Positions 45,340 through 53,540 of a DNA stretch of 64,000 bases are shown here, one piece after another (position 1 is the first letter of the stretch; each line of letters begins with the position of its first letter). The translations under genes were made by a program, and so were the position numbers. The stretch is taken from contig CAJTDK010000003.1 of the NCBI GenBank assembly GCA_910575105.1, positions 186,001 to 250,000 of the forward strand, read 5' to 3'. Origin of the DNA: Lachnospiraceae bacterium. GTDB taxonomy: Bacteria; Bacillota; Clostridia; Lachnospirales; Lachnospiraceae. The notes under the pieces were generated by a model. It searched no databases, was not told the DNA's origin, and saw only the letters and a list, made by a program, of their open reading frames with translations.

Positions 45340-47124
45340 ATGTCTAAAAAGCGCTCCGCGGCCGTCGCCGCCATATTTCTTGCGGTACTGTCCGTCACTG
45401 TCCTCAGCGTGCATCATTTTTATAAAAATGAAAACCAGCGGTTTGAGGAATACACCCACAACCTATTCTGCCAGGAGGTTTCCGGCAACACAATCTCCCT
45501 CCACTACACACTGAAAAATCCTGCCGCGTACGGCATCACCGACGCCCCGGTGTCCATCGGCTCCTGCACTACCGACACCGCTTCAATCTGTGCTTCCATC
45601 GAAAATGCCCTTGCCCTCCTGAAATCCTACGACCGGCGCAGGCTGTCGGCAGAAAATAAGCTGACCTATGATGTCCTTGAGGATTATTATACAACAGCGT
45701 TCGATCTTGCGCCATATTCTCTGTATGAGGAGCCTCTTGCACCCCTCACTGGTACCCAGTCGCAGCTCCCGGTAATTTTGTCCGAATATCAGTTTTACAG
45801 CATTTCGGATGTTGACACTTACTTAAAGCTGCTGAAAAAAGTGCCCGCATACTTTGATTCTATCCTTGAATTTGAACAGGCGCGAGCCCAAAAGGGATTC
45901 TTCATGTCCGAGGATTCCCTTGACGACCTCATCGCCGAATGCCGTGCATTTGTAAAGCTTGGCGAAGACAATTATCTCTACTCCTCCTTTGCAGAGCGGC
46001 TTGAGGCCCTTGAAGATGAACTTCCCAAAAGAGATCAGAGGACCTTTGACCAGAAAAAATACATCCGGCTTCACAGCAAATATATAAAAAAATACATATT
46101 TCCTGCCTATAAAAGTCTGGCCAGAGGGCTTGATGACCTGCGCGACGACTGTTCGGATGATACCACCTCAGGCGGCCTGTGCAATCTCCCGGGCGGCCAG
46201 AAATATTATGAGCTTACAGCCGCCAGTGAAACGGGTTCTGACCGCAGCATCCCCAAACTTCAGGAGCTGGTGAGACGGCAGATCATGGAAGATCTGGGGA
46301 CTATGCAGACCTCGCTGGCAAAGCTCGGTGTATCCGACCTTTCCTCCGAGGATTCCGGCTCCCGCTCCTCAGACCTGTTCTCCTCTCAGGGCGCGATTCT
46401 CGAGGACTCCAATCCCGTGTCCATCCTGAACACACTGGAAAATAAGATGAAGGACGATTTCCCGAAGCCGCCGGCCGTAGACGTCCAGATAAAATACGTC
46501 CAGAAATCCCTGGAGGAATACTTGAGTCCGGCATTTTATATGATTCCTGCCATTGACAATTCCGAGTCCAATGTGATCTATATCAATGCAGGACATATTC
46601 CCGACGACCTGTCCCTCTTTACCACCCTTGCCCACGAGGGATATCCCGGGCATCTGTACCAGAACGTCTATTATATGAACCAGAACCCGGACCCTATCCG
46701 CTGCCTTATCGGCTACGGCGGTTACACCGAAGGGTGGGCGACCTACTGTGAGATGCTAAGCTACTACTACGCGCCTATCCCCAAAGCGGAGGCAACCATC
46801 ATGCAGAAAAATACTTCCATCCTTCTAGGACTTTATGCCCTTGCGGACATGGGAATCCATCATGACGGCTGGACCGTTTCGGACACCGTATCCTTTTTCC
46901 GGGACTACGGGATCACCGACGCACAGACGATCTCCGAAATCTACAGCCTGATCGTCTCCGACCCGGCAAACTACCTGAAATACTATATCGGCTACCTGGA
47001 ATTTTTAGAGCTTAAGAAATATGCGATCGAAAAATGGGGCGAAAAGTTCACTCAGGAACGTTTTCACCGGATCGTGCTGGAGACAGGGCCTGCCCCCTTC
47101 AACATCCTCCGTAGGCAGATGTAG
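45340..47124 (+). CDS. DUF885 family zinc metallopeptidase-like protein
   Basis: 594 residues. An N-terminal membrane helix (AAVAAIFLAVLSVTVLSV after MSKKRS) suggests the protein is anchored with its body outside the cell. The family signature TLAHEGYPGHLYQNVYY contains the HExxxH-like metal motif, and GYTEGWATYCEMLSYYY supplies the further glutamate. This is the layout of DUF885, which is related to thermolysin-like and M32 peptidases. The substrate is unknown; a peptidase on exported or cell-wall peptides is inference. The ATG at 45340 stands about eight bases after GAGG; the frame is open further upstream through the repeat element but that part is not protein-like. Confidence 0.88.
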   Translation: MSKKRSAAVAAIFLAVLSVTVLSVHHFYKNENQRFEEYTHNLFCQEVSGNTISLHYTLKNPAAYGITDAPVSIGSCTTDTASICASIENALALLKSYDRRRLSAENKLTYDVLEDYYTTAFDLAPYSLYEEPLAPLTGTQSQLPVILSEYQFYSISDVDTYLKLLKKVPAYFDSILEFEQARAQKGFFMSEDSLDDLIAECRAFVKLGEDNYLYSSFAERLEALEDELPKRDQRTFDQKKYIRLHSKYIKKYIFPAYKSLARGLDDLRDDCSDDTTSGGLCNLPGGQKYYELTAASETGSDRSIPKLQELVRRQIMEDLGTMQTSLAKLGVSDLSSEDSGSRSSDLFSSQGAILEDSNPVSILNTLENKMKDDFPKPPAVDVQIKYVQKSLEEYLSPAFYMIPAIDNSESNVIYINAGHIPDDLSLFTTLAHEGYPGHLYQNVYYMNQNPDPIRCLIGYGGYTEGWATYCEMLSYYYAPIPKAEATIMQKNTSILLGLYALADMGIHHDGWTVSDTVSFFRDYGITDAQTISEIYSLIVSDPANYLKYYIGYLEFLELKKYAIEKWGEKFTQERFHRIVLETGPAPFNILRRQM

Positions 47125-47151
47125 CGCAAAAAGGCTAAAACAGGCGATAGA

Positions 47152-47186
47152 AAAAGGCTATGGATGAACTCTCCCCATAGCCTTTT
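47152..47186. terminator. Bidirectional terminator between DUF885 and spmB genes
   Basis: AAAAGGCTATGG (47152-47163) pairs with CCATAGCCTTTT (47175-47186), giving A-runs and T-runs on both sides. An outer pair GCGCAAAA/TTTTGCGC (47124-47131 with 47193-47200) encloses it. Confidence 0.85.
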
Positions 47187-47266
47187 ATCACGTTTTGCGC
47201 CTTCCGCCGCTATCCCTGCCGTGCTGCTCGCTGCGCTCCTGCTGGCACTATTCCCTGGCACATTGC

Positions 47267-47791
47267 TCACATCGATCCTGCAAGCACTGCGCTTGCCACA
47301 AGGCCTGCGAAGGTAGCTAGCATCGCTCCTGTCAGCGTGTACCTCGTCTTTCTCACCTTTGCCGTCATAAAATACACGCTCATGGTGTAAAATATGGTCT
47401 CCGTGCACGACATGCTGATGGACGCCACCAGCCCGATGTAAGAATCCGTACCGTATTCTTTAAAGGCATCAAGAAGCAGCCCTGTCGCCGCCGAAGACGA
47501 GAACATCTTGACCACGGTAAGGGGCACAAGCTCACTGGGGAAGCCAACGTACTTCATCACGCCTCCGATCAGCCCTGACAGATAATCCAGGAACCCCGAC
47601 GCTCTTAAGATCCCCACCGCCACCATAAGCCCGATCAGCGTAGGCATGATCTTAATCACGGTGAAAAATCCGTCCTTCGCTCCTTTGATAAAGGAATCAT
47701 AGACATTTACCTTCATCAGTACGCCGTAGCTGACTACCAGAAAAATCACCATCGGCACGATAAGGTCTGCGATATACAGCAATATTTTCAC
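47267..47791 (-). CDS. spmB: Spore maturation protein B
   Basis: 174 residues from a GTG start behind GAGGCGG. It has about four membrane helices with the nucleoside-recognition (Gate) fold: IKIMPTLIGLMVAVGILRASG, LVPLTVVKMFSSSAATGLLLD and SMSCTETIFYTMSVYF. SpmA and SpmB normally act together in spore core dehydration and are encoded side by side. Here spmB lies alone on the minus strand, and spmA is on the plus strand 1.6 kb away beyond a MATE gene. The gene looks intact. Confidence 0.93.
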   Translation of the reverse strand: MKILLYIADLIVPMVIFLVVSYGVLMKVNVYDSFIKGAKDGFFTVIKIMPTLIGLMVAVGILRASGFLDYLSGLIGGVMKYVGFPSELVPLTVVKMFSSSAATGLLLDAFKEYGTDSYIGLVASISMSCTETIFYTMSVYFMTAKVRKTRYTLTGAMLATFAGLVASAVLAGSM

Positions 47792-47986
47792 GAAACCGCC
47801 TCATTTCCGCATAAAATCTATTTTCCATTATATGAGCTGTGTTTTGCGTTTATTTCACCTGTTTGTCTCACGGAGGTTGAAAATAAACGGCCGGCATTTT
47901 ATACTGATAAGGAACTGTTTAGTGGTTATTTCTGAGCAGTTGCTTTCCTTAAAATTAATTTTCAATGAAACGGTGATGGCAGAACG

Positions 47987-49363
47987 ATGAAACATTTTAC
48001 TGATACAAAGAGAGATTTCGGACAGGGGAGTGTGGCGGCCAATATCCTGCGCCTGGCGATTCCCATGACGCTGGCGCAGCTGATCAATGTGCTTTACAAT
48101 GTGGTGGACCGCGCCTACATCGGCCATATTCCAGGTACCTCCACGGACGCTCTGACCGGCATCGGCCTGACACTGCCGGTCATTACGGTCATCATGGCAT
48201 TTGCCAATCTGTTCGGCATGGGCGGCGCCCCTTTATTTTCCATCGCAAGAGGCGCTAACGAACCCAAAAAAGCGGAAAGGATCATGGGAAATTCCTTTTC
48301 CATGCTGCTCATCTCCGGTACCGCCCTGTCTGCTGCCTGCTGCCTGTTCCGAAAACCTCTTTTATACCTGTTTGGGGCAAGCGATATTACATACCCCTAT
48401 GCGGACGCCTATGTCACACTCTACCTTCTCGGCACTCTGTTTGTCATGATCAGCCTTGGCATGAACAACTTTATCAATGCACAGGGATTCGGCGTCACCG
48501 GGATGCTCACTGTCTCCATTGGGGCTATGCTTAATCTCCTGCTGGACCCGCTCTTTATCTTCTCCTTTCACATGGGCGTGCGGGGCGCGGCTCTGGCAAC
48601 GATCATCTCACAGGGAATCTCTGCCCTGTGGGTGCTCCGTTTCCTTACAGGGCCAAGGGCGCCAATCAGGCTGACCGCAAGGAGTATGGCGCCCTGTCTT
48701 CCCCTGATAAAAGAAATAACGGCTCTTGGCCTGTCCGGCTTTGTCATGGCCGTCACTAATGGCTCTGTCCAGATTATTTGCAACGCCACGCTCCAGCGCT
48801 ATGGCGGCGACCTCTATGTCGGGATCATGACGGTCATCAATTCTGTCCGCGAAGTCGTCACTATCCCGGTGACCGGGCTTTCCAACGGCGCGCAGCCTGT
48901 TATGAGCTTTAATTACGGAGCGAAAAAATATGGCCGGGTGAAGTCAGCCATAAAGCTGACCACTATATTCTCCATTGTATTTACCTTTGTGATGTGGGCG
49001 CTCATCTTTTTCTTTCCGCAGCTTTTCATCCGGCCTTTCAGCAGCGGGAAGGAGCTTTTGCGGGAGGGTGTCCCCGCCATGCACCTGTACTTTTTCGGGA
49101 TCTTCCTGATGGCGCTGCAGTTCTCCGGGCAGTCTGCATTTGTAGCCCTGGGAAAATCAAGGCAGGCGGTATTTTTCTCCCTGCTGCGCAAGGCTGTCAT
49201 CGTGATCCCGCTTACCCTCTGCCTTCCTGCCGTCGGCAATTTGGGCACTGACGGAGTATTTTTAGCGGAGCCCATCTCCAACCTTATCGGCGGCACCGCA
49301 TGCTTTACCACCATGATGATAACGGTATGGCGGCGGCTGGGAGATGAAACGAATAAGCTGTAA
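47987..49363 (+). CDS. MATE family efflux transporter
   Basis: 458 residues with 12 membrane helices in two homologous halves (LRLAIPMTLAQLINVLYNVVDRAYIG in two parts at the start; IKEITALGLSGFVMAVTNGSVQ in the second half). It would export drugs or metabolites using a Na+ or H+ gradient. It lies between the divergent spmB and the co-oriented spmA. Its stop codon is 46 bases before the spmA start, so they may be co-transcribed. The ribosome site is weak. No specific substrate can be assigned. Confidence 0.92.
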   Translation: MKHFTDTKRDFGQGSVAANILRLAIPMTLAQLINVLYNVVDRAYIGHIPGTSTDALTGIGLTLPVITVIMAFANLFGMGGAPLFSIARGANEPKKAERIMGNSFSMLLISGTALSAACCLFRKPLLYLFGASDITYPYADAYVTLYLLGTLFVMISLGMNNFINAQGFGVTGMLTVSIGAMLNLLLDPLFIFSFHMGVRGAALATIISQGISALWVLRFLTGPRAPIRLTARSMAPCLPLIKEITALGLSGFVMAVTNGSVQIICNATLQRYGGDLYVGIMTVINSVREVVTIPVTGLSNGAQPVMSFNYGAKKYGRVKSAIKLTTIFSIVFTFVMWALIFFFPQLFIRPFSSGKELLREGVPAMHLYFFGIFLMALQFSGQSAFVALGKSRQAVFFSLLRKAVIVIPLTLCLPAVGNLGTDGVFLAEPISNLIGGTACFTTMMITVWRRLGDETNKL

Positions 49364-49409
49364 GCCGCCTGCATATGTTAATCTAAAGGAGCTTTACAAA
49401 GGGAAACTT

Positions 49410-50027
49410 ATGCTGAACTATCTATGGGCGGGAATGATACTCGTCGGAATCATATTCGCGGCATTCACCGGACGGATGCCGGATATCACCAATGCCGCGC
49501 TGGACTCCTCGAAGGAGGCGGTGGCTTTATGTATTACCATGATGGGAGTGATGTCGTTTTGGGTCGGGCTCATGGAAATCGCGGCAAATGCGGGGATCAT
49601 CGAGAGCGCCTCAAAAAAGATCCGCCCTCTGATCCGTTTTCTCTTTCCGAACCTTCCCTGCGGGCATTCGGCGGAGGAGCATATCACGACGAATATCATC
49701 GCCAATGTACTGGGGCTTGGATGGGCAGCGACACCTGCGGGATTACGGGCGATGGAGGAACTTTCTAAGCTGGAAGAGGACAGGAGACATGGCAGACTTC
49801 CGGGACCGGTGAGGAAGAAAGGAATTGCCAGTAATGAGATGTGTACATTTTTGATTATCAATATTTCCTCCTTACAGTTGATTCCAGTGAATGTAATCGC
49901 GTATCGGAGTCAGTACGGGAGCGTGAACCCGACGGCGATCGTGGGGCCGGGGATCGTGGCTACGGCGGTGAGTACGATTGTGGCAGTTTTATATTGCAAA
50001 ATGATGGATGGGAAGCGGAGAGTGTAG
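49410..50027 (+). CDS. spmA: Spore maturation protein A
   Basis: 205 residues. Membrane helices and family segments are LWAGMILVGIIFAAFTGRM, CITMMGVMSFWVGLMEIAANAG (two pieces), HITTNIIANVLGLGWAATPAGL and GPGIVATAVSTIVAVLYC. It functions with SpmB in spore dehydration. The ATG at 49410 follows AAAGGG; an upstream ATG inside the MATE gene gives a non-family extension. The last ~120 bases occur a second time, diverged, at 52208-52327, beyond a two-gene insertion. The gene itself is complete and keeps its own terminator. Confidence 0.93.
   Translation: MLNYLWAGMILVGIIFAAFTGRMPDITNAALDSSKEAVALCITMMGVMSFWVGLMEIAANAGIIESASKKIRPLIRFLFPNLPCGHSAEEHITTNIIANVLGLGWAATPAGLRAMEELSKLEEDRRHGRLPGPVRKKGIASNEMCTFLIINISSLQLIPVNVIAYRSQYGSVNPTAIVGPGIVATAVSTIVAVLYCKMMDGKRRV
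49905..50023 (+). repeat. Direct repeat copy 1: 3' end of spmA
   Basis: This segment, which codes for the last ~39 residues of SpmA, is repeated in the same orientation at 52208-52327. By eye about 15 of ~119 bases differ, and nearly all changes are silent or conservative (for example PTAIVG against PAAVVG). Confidence 0.9.
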
Positions 50028-50041
50028 CGCTCTCCGTTTTT
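50016..50041 (+). terminator. Terminator of spmA, overlapping the stop codon
   Basis: CGGAGAG (50016-50022) pairs with CTCTCCG (50030-50036), and TTTTTG follows. The TAG stop codon lies in the loop. Confidence 0.8.
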
Positions 50042-50160
50042 GTAATAAGAATGAGTTGTTACGTATAAAACTGATAAAAATGTGTTAAATCGGATAAAAA
50101 GGGTTTAAATATAGTATATAAGTAGTATAATAAATAAAAAGGAAAAAGGAGAGGCTGATA

Positions 50161-51354
50161 ATGGGATTAAAGGCGGAAGATGTGTTCAGACCAGGGGCAT
50201 TTCCTGAATATACTTATATATCACGTAAATCTACGGTTTCAGATCTGCCATATGAATTTCGTTTAATGCAGGCAATAAAGGTGTCCGGTTTTTTGACTTC
50301 TTTGGTAGGCCCTTCTAAGATGGGAAAAACGATTCTGTGCGAAAAGGTTATAGGATTTGAAAAGATTGTGGAAGTCTCAGGAGCAGATTTTAGTTTAGAG
50401 ATAGATTTTTGGAAAGTGGTTGCCGCAAAAGTTGGTTTGGCTTATGAGGGAGAGTTTTCTTCAGAGAAAATGATTGCTGATACCAGAGATAAATATTCGA
50501 AAAAAGAAACCTATTCTTTGACAAAAGATAAAATTATAGAATACTACAAAAAAGAAAATTTGGTTTTGGTTATCGATGATTTCCATTACGCGCCGGAAGA
50601 GAAACGGATGCAGATTGCACAGCAGCTGAAAGATGCAATCCGAAGAGGATTTAAGGCAATTGTTGTTTCTTTGCCCCACAGGGCAGATGAAGCAATCCGC
50701 AGGAACGCAGACCTTTCAGGACGATTAAGCATGATCAATATGGAATCATGGGAAGTAAATGATCTAAAGGAAATTGCAAAAATAGGATTTAAAAAATTGG
50801 GTGTACAGATTGAAGAAGATGTTGCAACGCAGATTGCGATAGAAAGTTTATCTTCTCCGCAGTTGATGCAGTACATCTGCTTAAATATCTGTACGATTTT
50901 GGAAATGTCAGGTAGAGATGATTGGTGTGTAAAACCGGAAATTTTGAAAATTGCATATCGATATACAACTGCAAATTTTGAATATGGTGATGTGGTATCC
51001 CTGATGCAAAAGGGGCCAAACATGAGAGGAAAAAGCAGAAACAGATTTCGAGCAGATAATGGGAAGGATTATGATATTTATGAATTGATTGTAAAATCCA
51101 TTGCAGAAAATCCACCTATTATGAAATTGGAATTTGAGGATGTTAAAGAGCGTATTTATTGTTTGATTGCTGATGATTGTAAAAAACCTACTCCGCAAGC
51201 TATAAAAGAAAGTTTGGTTAAGCTACAGGAATTATTGGATGGCCGGGAGGATATATTCAAAGTTCTTGATTGGAAGGAAGGAGTATTGTATATTTTAGAC
51301 CCTTTATTTTTGTTCTATTTACGCTGGGGAGGGGGCGGAAATAAAGATGTTTAG
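50161..51354 (+). CDS. AAA/STAND-like ATPase of a two-gene cassette
   Basis: 397 residues. Walker A is GPSKMGKT (50-57) and Walker B VLVIDDFHY (about 135-143). The later segments VVSLPHRADEAIRR and SGRLSMINMESW look like the sensor and lid region of Orc1/STAND-type ATPases. A C-terminal winged-helix-like region (about 305-390) ends ILDPLFLFYLRW, as in archaeal-type ATPases linked to defence nucleases. There is no membrane helix. It is preceded by AAAAAGGAG and an A+T-rich promoter region, and overlaps the nuclease gene by eight bases. Base use is clearly richer in A+T than the neighbours, a sign of transfer. I infer a sensor/switch ATPase controlling the nuclease; the family name is not certain. 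Confidence 0.85.
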   Translation: MGLKAEDVFRPGAFPEYTYISRKSTVSDLPYEFRLMQAIKVSGFLTSLVGPSKMGKTILCEKVIGFEKIVEVSGADFSLEIDFWKVVAAKVGLAYEGEFSSEKMIADTRDKYSKKETYSLTKDKIIEYYKKENLVLVIDDFHYAPEEKRMQIAQQLKDAIRRGFKAIVVSLPHRADEAIRRNADLSGRLSMINMESWEVNDLKEIAKIGFKKLGVQIEEDVATQIAIESLSSPQLMQYICLNICTILEMSGRDDWCVKPEILKIAYRYTTANFEYGDVVSLMQKGPNMRGKSRNRFRADNGKDYDIYELIVKSIAENPPIMKLEFEDVKERIYCLIADDCKKPTPQAIKESLVKLQELLDGREDIFKVLDWKEGVLYILDPLFLFYLRWGGGGNKDV

Positions 51355-52078
51355 TAATTCCGGTAGTATACAACAAGCTATGGAAAGATTGGTGTGCGCA
51401 AAGGACAGTCAGTCATTTCAAGCCGCGACAAGCGCTTTAAGAGAGCAGATGAAAAGAACAGGAATGGATTCGCAATATTTAATTGATTTGGAAAGAAGGG
51501 CCTACTATCTCCCAAATGAATATTCTGATAAAGATACAAAAGAAAAGATGCTTGAAGCCAAAAAGAGAGTAATAGAGTACATGAATGAGATTATGAATGT
51601 AAATGAAAACGGCAGATTGCTTTTGGATGTACTGGAAAACTTTTATCTTTTTTTGGAAAATCTTTTCGAAAGGAGACTTCATAAAAAAGGAGGGATTCAA
51701 AAAGAGCAGTTAGAAGGATTAAGAATAAAAAATGAGTACGATGTCCAACATTTGTTGTATGCATATCTTAAACCACTCTATCCAATGGCAAGAGCAGAGG
51801 TAAATGAGGATACGGGATATGGTACAGTCAGGTCGGATATTTTGTTGGATTCGGAAAATACTATTGAAGTAAAGTGCACGAGAAAAGGAATGGTATTGAA
51901 GAAGCTGGTCGAGGAAATAGAAGCGGATATGGTACATTATAGCGCAAAAAATATTTATTTTTTCATATATGATAAAGAAAAATTGATTGATAACCCTTGT
52001 AATTTTAAGAGCATTTATGAAGAAAAGATGAAGGACAAGCATATTTATATTATTATTCACCAACCTAAGATATTATAA
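51347..52078 (+). CDS. DpnII/MboI-like PD-(D/E)XK nuclease of the cassette
   Basis: 243 residues. The N-terminal ~115 residues are helical and charged, without a match that I know. The C-terminal part (about 125-240) reads RIKNEYDVQHLLYAYLKPLYP, then VRSDILLD and TIEVKCTRKGMVLKKLVEEI, then FFIYDKEKLIDNP. This fits the PD-(D/E)XK core, with Asp164 and Glu174-x-Lys176 as the metal site, in the arrangement of the REase_DpnII-MboI family. There is no methyltransferase next to it, so it is not a classical restriction enzyme pair. Its start lies within the end of the ATPase gene (eight-base overlap), which points to coupled translation and a joint function. Confidence 0.85.
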   Translation: MFSNSGSIQQAMERLVCAKDSQSFQAATSALREQMKRTGMDSQYLIDLERRAYYLPNEYSDKDTKEKMLEAKKRVIEYMNEIMNVNENGRLLLDVLENFYLFLENLFERRLHKKGGIQKEQLEGLRIKNEYDVQHLLYAYLKPLYPMARAEVNEDTGYGTVRSDILLDSENTIEVKCTRKGMVLKKLVEEIEADMVHYSAKNIYFFIYDKEKLIDNPCNFKSIYEEKMKDKHIYIIIHQPKIL

Positions 52079-52207
52079 ATTTCGATACTTAGTATCTACA
52101 AAAGATGAATCGCTTCTTCGTGAAGAGCCGGAATGCTGTTATGATAATGGAAACTAATTAGACAAATAGGAGAACAATTTTTTAGTCTTAGCTTGACACA
52201 ACCGTTT

Positions 52208-52345
52208 CGAAGCCAGTACGGGAGCGTGAACCCGGCAGCGGTCGTGGGGCCGGGGATTGTGGCTACGGCGGTGAGCACGATTGTGGCAGTGATATATTGT
52301 AAGATGATGGATGGGAAGCGGAGGATATAACCTCTTCCGCTTTTT
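52208..52345 (+). repeat. Direct repeat copy 2: diverged spmA 3' end with its own stop and terminator
   Basis: The copy codes in frame for SQYGSVNPAAVVGPG and onward to YCKMMDGKRRI, then TAA. A terminator follows in which GCGG-AGG pairs with CCT-CTT-CCGC before TTTTT (about 52315-52345). Because the frame and hairpin are kept although bases differ, it looks like the tail of another spmA allele and not recent slippage. It marks the right end of the ATPase/nuclease insertion. The 129 bases between the nuclease stop and this copy hold no supported gene. Confidence 0.88.
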
Positions 52346-52449
52346 AACATTTCTTTAAAAAGCTATTTGAATAATGTGATTCCAATTGTATAAAAAGGGA
52401 AAAAGGGGTATTATAGAGAACATATAAAATGCGTATGTGGGTGATGCAT

Positions 52450-52745
52450 ATGTATAGGGAAGCAATAAAACAGTTAGAATTATGGAAATATTGAGTCAAC
52501 TGAAAACCATTGATACTACGAGGGGCACGACAGGTAGGAAAACATGGATTATGAAAGAGTTTGGTAAGAAATATTATGAAATAAGCGCTTATATCAGTAT
52601 GGATGGGAATGAGAGGATGAAGGAGATTTTCGGGAAGCGTTTGATATTAACAGAATTATCGAAATATTGGTAATTGAAGTGGGCTTTAAAATTGATCCTG
52701 AGAAGACACTTATTATTTTTGATGAAGTGCAGGAAATGTCTGCCG
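52450..52745 (+). pseudogene. Broken AAA ATPase gene (DUF4143/AAA_14 type)
   Basis: Starting from ATG at 52450, the translation reads MYREAIKQLELWKY, then two in-frame stops, then KPLILRGARQVGKTWIMK with a clear Walker A, and YISMDGNERMKEIF. After a frameshift near 52630 it continues DINRIIEILVIEVGFKIDP and Walker B TLIIFDEVQEM. The rest of the gene is missing. The pieces match the N-terminal half of the DUF4143 ATPase family, common in gut Firmicutes. It is dead by stops, shift and truncation. Confidence 0.85.
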
Positions 52746-52764
52746 TACCCATTTTAAACTTGGA

Positions 52765-53127
52765 AGGGACTGGCAACACACTGGATGTCTCCAATGAATT
52801 CCAATACAGCCAGAAGCACGAGAAAGCTCTTAAGCGCCTGAAGAACTTCCGGTTACTGGACGATGATTTTTGCACAAAAGTGTTTGAAGATATTGAACGT
52901 GTGGAGCTGTTACTGCGTATCATATTAGAGAAAGATAATCTGAAAGTAACCGAAGTACATTCCCAATATAATATAAAGAATCTCCAGGGGCGCTCAGCAA
53001 GGCTCGATATATTTGCCATTAATGATACCGGAGCGGAGCTGAATGTGGAAGTACAAAAAAGCGACAAGGGCGCAGCCCCAAGACGGGCGAGATACCATTC
53101 CAGCCTGATTGACGCAAACATCACAGA
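52765..53127 (+). pseudogene. Fragment of an Rpn/PDDEXK_2 family nuclease gene
   Basis: In the frame that continues from the ATPase remnant, residues read HEKALKRLKNFRLLDDDFC, VELLLRIILEKDNLKV, GRSARLDIFAINDTGAELNVEVQ and RRARYHSSLIDAN. This is the N-terminal core of the PD-(D/E)XK nuclease/transposase family (Rpn-like), with Asp in RLDIF and E-x-Q in NVEVQ. Both ends are joined to unrelated fragments, so the ORF of 187 codons starting at 52667 is a chimera of remnants and not a gene. Confidence 0.8.
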
Positions 53128-53414
53128 ACCTGGTATACGTCAAACCCAGCAAATGCACTCCCGAAACTGCCATAAAATATATCGGCCGATATCTTGGACG
53201 TCCTGTCATTGCCACCTCCAGGACCGATAAATATGATGGAGACTTTGTTACTTTCCATTACAACCGCCATGAAGACGATGCATATGTGGAAGGAACCATT
53301 CCAGTTATGGAATTCATTGAACGCCTCATCCAGCACATACCGCAAAAGCATTACAAAATGATCCGCCATGCCCATATGTTCGATAAATTTCTGTTTATTT
53401 TTCCTATAAAGTAA
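53128..53414 (+). pseudogene. 3' fragment of an IS91-type transposase gene
   Basis: The frame reads YVKPSKCTPETAIKYIGRYLGR, FVTFHYNRHEDDAYVEGTIPVMEFIE and LIQHIPQKHYKMIRHAHMF. This matches my memory of the C-terminal part of Y2-type (IS91/IS801) transposases. The N-terminal zinc and catalytic parts are missing, and the 5' end is fused to the nuclease remnant. It is evidence of past mobile-element activity in this gap. Confidence 0.75.
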
Positions 53415-53418
53415 ATAA

Positions 53419-53460
53419 ATGGACGGAAAACAGAGAGCGTAAAAACCTCTCTGTTTTTTT
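53419..53460 (+). terminator. Terminator, possibly a third vestige of the spmA tail
   Basis: ACAGAGAG (53430-53437) pairs with CTCTCTGT (53447-53454), followed by seven Ts. Just before it ATGGACGGAAAACAG and a TAA (53440-53442) would encode MDGKQRA and stop, close to the MDGKRRV end of SpmA, with the stop codon in the loop as in copy 1. The match is short and may be chance. Confidence 0.55.
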
Positions 53461-53540
53461 ATTTCCTATCTATAACATTTGCTGAGAACGTGGTATAATT
53501 TATTATATGTAACAAAAATCACAATAGGATGGAGAGCGAT

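Noticed and set aside
52667-53230. A 187-codon open frame that could be called a nuclease gene
   Set aside because: It is a chimera: the start is inside the Walker B part of a dead ATPase, the middle is an Rpn-like fragment and the end runs out of frame into transposase remains.
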